Part shown: positions 34,867 to 40,617 of the stretch, piece after piece
How positions within the stretch are numbered: position 1 is the stretch's first letter
Layout of the letters: the number at the start of each line of letters is the position of its first letter
From: an uncultured Sulfuricurvum sp.
GTDB lineage: Bacteria > Campylobacterota > Campylobacteria > Campylobacterales > Sulfurimonadaceae
Direction of reading: 5' to 3'
NCBI GenBank assembly: GCA_903844635.1
Contig: CAIMUF010000037.1
Coordinates: 1-40,617 of the forward strand
DNA length: 40,617 nt
Notes under the pieces: model-generated
Databases searched by the model: none
What the model was told of the DNA's origin: nothing
What the model saw: only the letters and a program-made list of their open reading frames with translations
Program-made: the position numbers and the translations under genes

Positions 34867-36969
34867 ATGGGTGTAGCTAGACGTGTTTGTAAACGCGATG
34901 GATCAACAGAACTCTTTCATCTCTATAAGATTGTGGATGCAATCAAAAAAGGGTTTGAAAGCGTCTCACGCCCCTACAATCAAATCGCACTAAAATGTCT
35001 CTTGGAGAGACTCGAAACCAAGCCGCTTTGGAACGTAGAAGAGATTCAAGACATCATCGAAGAAGAACTCCATCATTCCGGTGAATTTGCAGTGATGAAA
35101 TCGTTTATAACTTACCGATTTTTACACAAAATGCAGCGTGAACACGTCGCAGGTTTATTACCCGATACTACGTTCGTAAACTCCACCCAAAGCGTTCAGG
35201 AATACATCTATAAAACGGACTGGCGCATCAATGCCAACGCGAACACAGGGTATTCGAATGCAGGACTTATCAACAATCTAGCGGGCAAAGTAGTTGCAAA
35301 TTTTTGGCTTGATTCCATCTACTCACCCCAAGAGGGAGCAGCACATCGCAACGGTGATATCCATATCCACGATCTTGATTGTCTAACGGGATATTGTGCC
35401 GGATGGAGTTTGCGTGCATTGCTTAACGAAGGCTTTAACGGCGTTCGAGGACGTGTTGAGAGCGCTCCCCCCCGTCATTTGCGTGAAGCATTGGGACAAA
35501 TGGCAAATTTTTTAGGAATACTGCAATCCGAATGGGCAGGAGCTCAAGCATTTAGCTCATTCGATACCTATTTGGCTCCTTATGTATTTATCGATGCGTT
35601 GAGTGCGGATGATGTGAAAAAAGCGATACGAAGTTTTGTCTACAATCTCAACGTCCCAGCCCGCTGGGGACAATCTCCATTTACGAATATTACCCTCGAC
35701 TGGGTTGTTCCTGAGGATTTAGCGGGGCAAATTCCTACCTATAATGATCACCATCTTTTTTCGCAAATCAGTGCAACTGCACACCATCAACGCAAGTTAT
35801 TTGAGAGTGGAAAATTTTCTCTCGAAGCACTGACATACGGCGATTTTCAAGCAGAGATGAATGTTATCAACAAAGCCTACTATGAGATCATGACCGAGGG
35901 GGACAGCGGAGGACAGCCCTTTACATTCCCGATCCCCACGGTCAATATCACCGAAGATTTCGATTGGTACGGCGAAAATACCGATATTTTGTTCGAAAAC
36001 ACTGCCAAAATCGGTTCGAGCTATTTTCAAAACTTTATCGGCAGCCAGTATCTAAAAGATGAAAACGGAGTAAAAGTAGAAAATCCAAACGCCTATAAAC
36101 CGGGAGCTGTTCGCAGTATGTGCTGTCGATTACAGCTTGATTTGCGGGAACTTCTAAAACGCGGAAATGGACTGTTCGGCAGTGCCGAAATGACGGGAAG
36201 TATCGGTGTCGTTACGATCAATATGGCACGTTTAGGCTATTTGTACGCTGGAGATAAAGATCGGTTTTTTGAGGCACTGGATGTGCTGATGGAAAGTGCC
36301 TATTCAACGTTGGAGAAAAAGCGAGTCTTTGTAAACGAGATGTTTGAACGGGGACTTTATCCCTATACGGCACGCTATTTAAAAGGATTTAACAACCATT
36401 TTTCCACCATCGGAGTCAATGGGATGAACGAAATGGTCCGTAATTTTAGCGGTGATACAGAGGATTTATCGACTCAGTGGGGAGTAGATTTTTCACTGAA
36501 TATTTTAGAAAAAATGCGCAATATCATTCGAGGTTATCAAGAGCGTAGCGGTAATTTGTACAATCTGGAAGCAACACCTGCCGAGGGGACGACCTACCGT
36601 TTTGCCAAAGAGGATAAAAAACGTTATCCCGATATTTTACAAGCAGGAGAAGGTGACAACATTTATTACACCAACAGCTCCCAAATCCCCGTTGCCTATA
36701 CCGACGACCCCTTTGAGGCACTGGAACTCCAAGACGAACTTCAGTGCAAATATACAGGGGGAACGGTGTTGCATCTCTATATGAGTGAGCGTATCGGAAC
36801 CATCGAAGCATGCAGACGAATGGTCAAAAATGTCTTAACCCATCACCGCCTCCCCTATATCACCATCACACCACTTTTTTCGGTGTGTCCAACGCATGGC
36901 TATTTACACGGCGAGCATGAGTTTTGCCCAAAATGTGACGAATTAATCTTATCCAAGGAGGTTGCATGA
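34867..36969 (+). CDS. nrdD: Anaerobic ribonucleotide reductase catalytic chain lacking its glycyl-radical tail
   Basis: Class III ribonucleoside-triphosphate reductase, 700 residues. Residues 1-95 are an ATP-cone for allosteric control. The catalytic barrel carries GDIHIHDLDC (C172), YC (C177) and RSMCC (C419, C420), matching the conserved active-site cysteine segments. A zinc ribbon closes the chain: C674-PT-H677 and C687-P-K-C690. In intact homologues this ribbon is followed within a few tens of residues by the glycyl-radical motif (RVxGY) in the same protein. Here the chain ends 10 residues after C690 (DELILSKEVA, stop) and the motif is found in the next ORF, in the -1 frame. An FNR-type promoter fits strictly anaerobic use. 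Confidence 0.9.
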   Translation: MGVARRVCKRDGSTELFHLYKIVDAIKKGFESVSRPYNQIALKCLLERLETKPLWNVEEIQDIIEEELHHSGEFAVMKSFITYRFLHKMQREHVAGLLPDTTFVNSTQSVQEYIYKTDWRINANANTGYSNAGLINNLAGKVVANFWLDSIYSPQEGAAHRNGDIHIHDLDCLTGYCAGWSLRALLNEGFNGVRGRVESAPPRHLREALGQMANFLGILQSEWAGAQAFSSFDTYLAPYVFIDALSADDVKKAIRSFVYNLNVPARWGQSPFTNITLDWVVPEDLAGQIPTYNDHHLFSQISATAHHQRKLFESGKFSLEALTYGDFQAEMNVINKAYYEIMTEGDSGGQPFTFPIPTVNITEDFDWYGENTDILFENTAKIGSSYFQNFIGSQYLKDENGVKVENPNAYKPGAVRSMCCRLQLDLRELLKRGNGLFGSAEMTGSIGVVTINMARLGYLYAGDKDRFFEALDVLMESAYSTLEKKRVFVNEMFERGLYPYTARYLKGFNNHFSTIGVNGMNEMVRNFSGDTEDLSTQWGVDFSLNILEKMRNIIRGYQERSGNLYNLEATPAEGTTYRFAKEDKKRYPDILQAGEGDNIYYTNSSQIPVAYTDDPFEALELQDELQCKYTGGTVLHLYMSERIGTIEACRRMVKNVLTHHRLPYITITPLFSVCPTHGYLHGEHEFCPKCDELILSKEVA

Positions 36970-37127
36970 AAAATGAAATGGTGCTGAAAAGCCAAGAATC
37001 AAAACGTACACGATGTATGGTTTACACAAGAGTGATGGGGTATCATCGCCCCGTCGAGAGTTTTAATATCGGAAAAAAACAAGAGCATAAAGATCGAATG
37101 TATTTCATTCTGTCATCCCGAACTTGA
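36966..37127 (+). CDS. Separate glycyl-radical domain of NrdD
   Basis: A 53-residue ORF starting at the ATG that overlaps the nrdD stop (ATGA). A perfect Shine-Dalgarno AAGGAGG lies at 36955-36961, inside the nrdD end. The peptide contains C17, then TRVMG25YHRPVESFNIGKKQEHKDR, which corresponds to the C-terminal part of NrdD proteins (R-V-x-G-Y ... N-x-GK-x-x-E), so Gly25 is the candidate radical residue activated by NrdG. Its first 16 residues have no counterpart I recognise. The last five residues (LSSRT) and the stop come from a palindromic repeat. A functional two-chain enzyme is inferred from the intact motif and strong initiation signals; a recent frameshift is the main alternative. Confidence 0.82.
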   Translation: MKNEMVLKSQESKRTRCMVYTRVMGYHRPVESFNIGKKQEHKDRMYFILSSRT

Positions 37128-37174
37128 TTCGGGATCTATTTATTTATGGATACCGTGTCAAGCACGGTATGACG
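37110..37174. repeat. REP-like double-hairpin repeat element
   Basis: Two linked palindromes: ATCCCGAA (37115-37122)/TTCGGGAT (37128-37135) with loop CTTGA, and ATACCGTG (37150-37157)/CACGGTAT (37163-37170) with loop TCAAG. The halves are also inverted copies of each other, bounded by GTCAT (37112-37116) and ATGAC (37169-37173). The GTCATCCCGAACTTGATTC type is a familiar dispersed repeat in many proteobacteria. No second copy is seen in this window. Confidence 0.8.
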
Positions 37175-37208
37175 AAAGATGAAAGCACGGAATGACGAAA
37201 CATGAAAG
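37163..37208 (+). repeat. 23-base tandem duplication at the nrdG start
   Basis: Units 37163-37185 and 37186-37208 differ at 2 positions (CACGGTATGACG... against CACGGAATGACG..., with AAAGATG against AAACATG). The second unit carries the nrdG ATG at 37202. In the first unit the matching ATG (37179) opens an 8-residue frame, MKARNDET, whose TGA (37203-37205) overlaps the nrdG start. Confidence 0.7.
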
Positions 37209-37867
37209 CACTCTACGACATCACCCCTTTTACCCTTCTCGATTTTCCCGACACTCCTGCAGCTATTTTTTGGTTTGCAGGGTGCAATCTGCGATGTGTT
37301 TATTGCTACAATCCTGATATTGTATTCGGCACTGGTCATATAGATGAAGAGGAAGCGCTTGCTTTTTTACGTCGTCGCCAAGGACTGCTGGAAGGCGTTG
37401 TACTGAGTGGCGGCGAATGCACGACCTATCCCCATCTTCTCTCTTTTTGTCGTTCTATAAAATCACTGGGATATAAAATCAAACTCGACACCAACGGTAT
37501 GCGTCCCGATGTGATTAAAGCGCTAATCGACAATAAACTAATCGATTTTTGTGCCCTAGACTACAAAGCCCCCGAAGCCAAAATGGATGAAATCTGCGGT
37601 GGCGGGAACGAAAAACGTTTTTGGGAGAGTTTTAAAATACTTCGTCATAGTGGAGTTGATTTTGAAGTACGAACAACATTCCATCCAGAATTGCTAGACG
37701 AAGAAGATATTATCACCATGGCAAAGAGTTTGAAGAGCAAAGGATATGATCGCGAATATTACGTACAGATTTTTCAAGGAGGAATGAAAACGATAGGAAA
37801 GCTTTCATTATCAAATCGTCGTGTTGACTATGAAAGACTAGCCCCGCATATAACCCTACGATCTTAA
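37202..37867 (+). CDS. nrdG: NrdG-type radical SAM activase of anaerobic ribonucleotide reductase
   Basis: A 221-residue radical SAM enzyme that generates the glycyl radical. The cluster motif is CNLRCVYC (about residues 26-33), followed by VVLSGGECTTYP (SAM contact) and IKLDTNGMRPDVI. The N-terminus ITPFTLLDFPDTPAAIFWFAGC is typical of NrdG that works with NrdD of the Thermotoga/epsilon type. The start at 37202 lies in a tandem repeat and has only a weak ribosome binding site, so translation may depend on the short upstream frame. Because the glycyl radical site here is on a separate peptide, this enzyme would have to act on that peptide docked to NrdD. Confidence 0.9.
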   Translation: MKALYDITPFTLLDFPDTPAAIFWFAGCNLRCVYCYNPDIVFGTGHIDEEEALAFLRRRQGLLEGVVLSGGECTTYPHLLSFCRSIKSLGYKIKLDTNGMRPDVIKALIDNKLIDFCALDYKAPEAKMDEICGGGNEKRFWESFKILRHSGVDFEVRTTFHPELLDEEDIITMAKSLKSKGYDREYYVQIFQGGMKTIGKLSLSNRRVDYERLAPHITLRS

Positions 37868-37873
37868 CGACTC

Positions 37874-37915
37874 TTGACCTGCATCAAAGCAATTTATTTC
37901 ATAATCTTTTATAAT
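37874..37915 (+). promoter_or_regulatory. FNR-type class II promoter of the cytochrome c gene
   Basis: TTGACCTGCATCAA (37874-37887) is followed 22 bases later by a perfect TATAAT (37910-37915). Confidence 0.82.
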
Positions 37916-37943
37916 ACTCATATCTTTATCCAGGGGTTTAATT

Positions 37944-38243
37944 ATGAAAAAAAGTATTTTGGTATTCGTAGCCTTATTAGGGCTTGGTTCGGTTAGTGTT
38001 ATGGCAGATGAAGGTGCAGATTTATACAAAAAATGCTCAGCGTGTCACGGTGCCGCAGGTGAAAAATCAGCACTTGGGAAAAGTAAAATCATAAAAGATA
38101 TTGGAGCCGCAGGTATTATCACCGCACTCAAAGGCTATAAAGACGGAAGCTACGGCGGACCGATGAAAGCAGTCATGAAAGGTCAAGCAGCAACACTTAG
38201 TGATGCTCAAATCACTTCAATCGCCGCTTATATCGCTAAATAA
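37944..38243 (+). CDS. Small periplasmic cytochrome c (c553-like)
   Basis: A 99-residue monoheme cytochrome c with a signal peptide (about 1-21, cut after VMA), heme site C31-S-A-C34-H35 and a methionine ligand candidate in GGPMKAVMKGQA. The final LSDAQITSIAAYIAK is the standard class I C-terminal helix. It probably shuttles electrons from the bc1 complex to periplasmic reductases; in this setting NirS and NorC are likely acceptors. The strong FNR-type promoter supports anaerobic use. CAGGGG precedes the ATG. Confidence 0.9.
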   Translation: MKKSILVFVALLGLGSVSVMADEGADLYKKCSACHGAAGEKSALGKSKIIKDIGAAGIITALKGYKDGSYGGPMKAVMKGQAATLSDAQITSIAAYIAK

Positions 38244-38254
38244 TTTCGACACTC

Positions 38255-38270
38255 TGCCCCCTTTTGGGCA
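38255..38270 (+). other. Hairpin after the cytochrome c gene
   Basis: TGCCC (38255-38259) and GGGCA (38266-38270) pair around a 6-base loop, 12 bases after the stop codon. No T-run follows, so as a terminator it is weak. Confidence 0.4.
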
Positions 38271-38273
38271 TAG

Positions 38274-38343
38274 TAGACAGGCAGCATCACACAAACACGA
38301 TCTCCTTAAATTTTTTGTTTATAGCCGACTTGCTGTCTGTCTA
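38274..38343. repeat. Long-range inverted repeat in the cytochrome c/DsrE intergenic region
   Basis: TAGACAGGCAGCA (38274-38286) and TGCTGTCTGTCTA (38331-38343) are inverted arms with one mismatch in 13, separated by 44 bases. The enclosed stretch contains ACAAA and TTTGT, which could extend the fold. It may be a small structured RNA or the remnant of a mobile element. Confidence 0.45.
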
Positions 38344-38397
38344 GTATTCCTCACCCACCACTCCATCCTCAACCCGTAAAATTCATTATTTTCTTAT

Positions 38398-38430
38398 CTT
38401 TTCATTTTCTTTTCATTGTTTTCTTACAAT
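38398..38430 (+). promoter_or_regulatory. Promoter with 11-base direct repeats before the DsrE-like gene
   Basis: CTTTTCATTTT (38398-38408) and CTTTTCATTGT (38409-38419) are adjacent direct repeats with an 11-base period. They end 5 bases before a -10-like TACAAT (38425-38430). Direct repeats of this period overlapping the -35 region are typical sites for OmpR/PhoB-type regulators. This gene has no FNR-type box. Confidence 0.5.
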
Positions 38431-38457
38431 TTCCACATCTAGATATAAGGAAAAAAT

Positions 38458-38934
38458 ATGAAAACAAAAAAAACTGTAGCGTTACTAGTAGCTCTGCTTG
38501 CTAATTTTATCCCTCTACAAGTACACGCAGGAGAAGATGAAACTATAAAGATCGTTTATCAATGCGATTTTTCTGATGAAGAAAGATTTAACCGCATGCT
38601 TAACACACTTAATAATCTTGTTGGCCAATATCAAGAGAGTCTGACTGATTATAAAATTGATGTTGTTGCTTTAGGATCATGTCTCCCATATTTTATGAAA
38701 GATTTTACAGGAACATCCTTGGTCAAAACTCCAAATCTGGAAGAAACACAAAAAAGATTGCGTTCATTAATGGTTTCTTCGGGCAATGTAAAACTTTTAG
38801 CATGTCAAAATACAATGAAAAAGAAAAATGTTAAACCTGAACAAATCTTAGAAAATATCGAATTGACTCCGTCGGGTATTTCTAAAATCATTAGTGATCA
38901 ACGTAGTGGGCACGCTTATATAAATATCAACTAA
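38458..38934 (+). CDS. Periplasmic DsrE/YchN-like protein
   Basis: A 158-residue protein with a signal peptide (about 1-23, ending VHAG) and a DsrE-type fold: IKIVYQCDFSDEERFNRMLNTLNNL, then VVALGSCLPYF and the conserved VKLLACQNTMKKKNVKPEQIL with a central cysteine, ending SGISKIISDQRSGHAYINI. DsrE-family proteins handle sulfur or small-molecule thiols, but most are cytoplasmic; exported versions have no firm function. AAGGAAAAAAT precedes the ATG. Its promoter has OmpR-type direct repeats, so control may differ from the neighbouring genes. Confidence 0.8.
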   Translation: MKTKKTVALLVALLANFIPLQVHAGEDETIKIVYQCDFSDEERFNRMLNTLNNLVGQYQESLTDYKIDVVALGSCLPYFMKDFTGTSLVKTPNLEETQKRLRSLMVSSGNVKLLACQNTMKKKNVKPEQILENIELTPSGISKIISDQRSGHAYININ

Positions 38935-38998
38935 ACGTTTTTGTAAGCAGTAATCTTAGAGTTCTGAAAAATTATTATGTATAAAAAAGGAAATTATC

Positions 38999-40375
38999 AT
39001 GAAAAAAAACTTTTTGCTTCTTAGCATGGTTGCTGCTAGTTCATTATTTGCCGGGAGCGATCTCTCTAGTGCTTTTCAAGAGGGTAAAGTAAGCGGACAG
39101 ATTCGTTACTATTATATGGATGAAGATAATAAAGGGAACTTAAAAGACTATTATGGTTCGGCATTGGGCGGGTATTTAAAATATGAGACAGGATCGCTTG
39201 AAGGATTTAAAGCGGGTGCTGCAATTTATGCCGCAACGTACTTAAGCGATAATGTTACTTCGACTAATACTGAATCAACAGCAAAAAAAGGTTCTAGATA
39301 TGTTGTTGGATTGATGGATGCTGCTGATCCTGACAAAAACCAGCTTATGAATTTAGGCGAAGCCTATATCAGCTATCAAAAGTCCAAAACAAAAGCGACA
39401 GTTGGTAGAATGAAGCTTAATACACCATTTATAAATACAGAAGATGGAAGAATGATTCCAACCTTGGAACAGGGTATATGGGTCACTAGCAAAGACATAC
39501 AAAACTATGAACTTCAAGCAGGATATATAAATGCTTTTTGGAATAGAAGCACATCAGATTGGAAAAGTGTTCAAGACTCTTTTGGATATGGTTATCCGCA
39601 AGGAATAGCTCCTAATGGCAAGCCTTCCAATTATGGAAGCGGTAACACCAATACGAATGGTGTATATGTAGCTTCTGCTGCTTATACTGGCATTGCAAAT
39701 ACAAAACTAGAAGTTTGGGATTATTACATCCAAAATGTTTTCAATTTAGGTTACTTTGAAGGAAACTACAACAAAAAATTTGGCAATTTCACAGCACTGG
39801 CTGGAGCACAATACATCAATGAAAAAGACGTAGGAAATGGCGGGAATGATGACAGAACAAAGGCTTACATGGATCACGGTGAAAAAAGTGAGACGTATGG
39901 AGCAAAAGCGGGAATTGGATATGCTGATACACTACTAACACTTGCGTCTACCGTAACGACTGATAAAGGTAGATTTTTATTTCCTAGAGAATGGGGGAAA
40001 GAGCCGTTATTTACATTCCAAAAAAGAGAAAGATCAGATGGCAGCGGTGGGTGTGATGCATGGCTAGTGACATTGGATCAAGATTTTAAAGGATTGGGAT
40101 TGGACGGTTTGACTTCAAAAATCGGCTATGGAAGATATCACAAGCAAGATGCTAAAAATGCTATTTTAAACAAATATGGACTTCCAAGCTATGCCCAAAC
40201 TTCTGTAGACGTATTCTATAATTTCAAAGGTCCTCTCAAAGGACTTGCATTAGAGTATCTATTTACTAGAAAGTCGGCTATTGGGAATACTTATGAAACA
40301 CCCGTTTCTTCAGCATATGTGTTTGGAAAAAATGATATAAATCTTCAAAATATTATTTTAAACTATAATTTTTAA
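38999..40375 (+). CDS. OprD-like outer membrane porin
   Basis: A 458-residue outer membrane porin. The signal peptide covers about 1-18 (ending SLFAGSD). The OprD/epsilon porin pattern is clear: SGQIRYYYMDED, GGYLKYETGSLEGFKAGAAIY, EAYISYQKSKTKATVGRMKLNTPF, then DGRMIPTLEQG near residue 150 and a C-terminal strand NIILNYNF ending in Phe. The family imports small, often basic or carboxylated molecules; substrate unknown. AAAAAAGGAAATTATC gives a good ribosome binding site. It has no FNR-type box and could be read from its own TATAAA-like promoter near 38981 or from the DsrE-like gene 64 bases upstream. Confidence 0.85.
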   Translation: MKKNFLLLSMVAASSLFAGSDLSSAFQEGKVSGQIRYYYMDEDNKGNLKDYYGSALGGYLKYETGSLEGFKAGAAIYAATYLSDNVTSTNTESTAKKGSRYVVGLMDAADPDKNQLMNLGEAYISYQKSKTKATVGRMKLNTPFINTEDGRMIPTLEQGIWVTSKDIQNYELQAGYINAFWNRSTSDWKSVQDSFGYGYPQGIAPNGKPSNYGSGNTNTNGVYVASAAYTGIANTKLEVWDYYIQNVFNLGYFEGNYNKKFGNFTALAGAQYINEKDVGNGGNDDRTKAYMDHGEKSETYGAKAGIGYADTLLTLASTVTTDKGRFLFPREWGKEPLFTFQKRERSDGSGGCDAWLVTLDQDFKGLGLDGLTSKIGYGRYHKQDAKNAILNKYGLPSYAQTSVDVFYNFKGPLKGLALEYLFTRKSAIGNTYETPVSSAYVFGKNDINLQNIILNYNF

Positions 40376-40617
40376 AACTTCACTTTCGCGCATAGGCACT
40401 TACACTAAAGAAGTGTTAGGACTTATGAATGCAATAAGTTGATAAAATGATCAATACACATACTTTGATCAACAAACCCAAAATTTAAATCTGAAGTGCA
40501 ATTTTTGAAAATCTCTTAAAATAAGAGAAACGAATAAAATAAAGAATTGTAGTTTTGGATTTGAAGAGGTTAAATGTTAAACTCTACCTTCAAATTCTAA
40601 CCACAGAAAAGGAGAGG
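40376..40617 (+). other. Non-coding end of the window with a ribosome binding site at the edge
   Basis: No ORF of substance is seen. ACACT/AGTGT (40402-40416) could form a small stem. A TTGAT-AAAATG-ATCAA palindrome lies at 40439-40454, with 6 rather than 4 central bases. The window ends with AAAGGAGAGG (40608-40617), a strong Shine-Dalgarno sequence, so another forward gene should start within about 10 bases beyond the edge. Confidence 0.6.

Noticed and set aside
36939-36969. Programmed -1 frameshift fusing NrdD to the glycyl-radical ORF
   Set aside because: The two frames overlap only at 36939-36969 and I see no X-XXY-YYZ slippery heptamer there. The AAGGAGG and ATGA overlap fit separate initiation better. 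A low-level shift cannot be fully excluded.
40439-40454. Additional FNR-type box TTGAT-N6-ATCAA near the right edge
   Set aside because: The centre has 6 bases, not 4 as in all ten accepted sites, and the downstream gene and its -10 are not in the window.

Overview
The window looks like chromosomal DNA of a nitrate-respiring member of the Campylobacterota (Epsilonproteobacteria), closest in style to free-living genera such as Sulfuricurvum or Sulfurimonas. This rests on the napAGHBFLD gene order with napL and without napC, OprD-like porins, tightly packed operons, base composition in the low 40s % GC by eye, and FNR-type promoters throughout. The genus is an inference.

Layout. 1-1166: end of an unidentified gene and glucokinase. 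1358-11481: a denitrification block with a TonB-dependent receptor, a Crp/Fnr regulator, cytochrome cd1 nitrite reductase (nirS) and a nitric oxide reductase operon (norC, norB, norD, norQ, norE-like, norF-like). 11538-13167: an NsrR-like Rrf2 regulator followed by a two-part ThrE-type exporter. 13179-14691, minus strand: an LpxR-like outer-membrane lipid A deacylase and a four-helix CopD-like membrane protein. 14823-20075: an accessory insert with an MmeI-type restriction-modification enzyme, an AlbA_2/Schlafen-type ATPase and a 3'-truncated ORF6N gene. 20163-26340: siroheme nitrite/sulfite reductase, periplasmic rhodanese, OmpR-type response regulator, HPP membrane protein, moaA, a second Crp/Fnr regulator and a NarX/PilJ-like sensor with no transmitter domain. 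26495-33268: the periplasmic nitrate reductase operon. 33367-40375: a porin, anaerobic ribonucleotide reductase (nrdD, a separate glycyl-radical peptide, nrdG), cytochrome c553-like protein, periplasmic DsrE-like protein and a second porin. The last 240 bases are non-coding and end in a Shine-Dalgarno sequence for a gene outside the window.

How it fits together. Nap reduces nitrate to nitrite, NirS reduces nitrite to NO and Nor reduces NO to N2O; no nosZ is present. MoaA supplies the molybdenum cofactor for NapA. The siroheme reductase and HPP protein offer a possible nitrite uptake/ammonification branch. Eleven promoters (ten palindromes, one shared by two divergent genes) carry a TTGAY-N4-RTCAA site ending 22 or 23 bases before a -10 hexamer, the class II FNR layout. 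They control the TonB receptor, nirS, the CopD-like gene, the siroheme reductase, rhodanese, moaA, crp2, nap, a porin, nrdD and cytochrome c, so the window reads as one oxygen/nitrogen-oxide regulon interrupted by a defence-type insert.

The most unusual item is that the class III ribonucleotide reductase seems to be made as two polypeptides. The 700-residue NrdD lacks its glycyl-radical motif. That motif (TRVMGYHRP) is on a 53-residue ORF at 36966-37127, which has its own perfect Shine-Dalgarno sequence and overlaps the nrdD stop as ATGA. A mobile-type palindromic repeat supplies the last codons of this small ORF.
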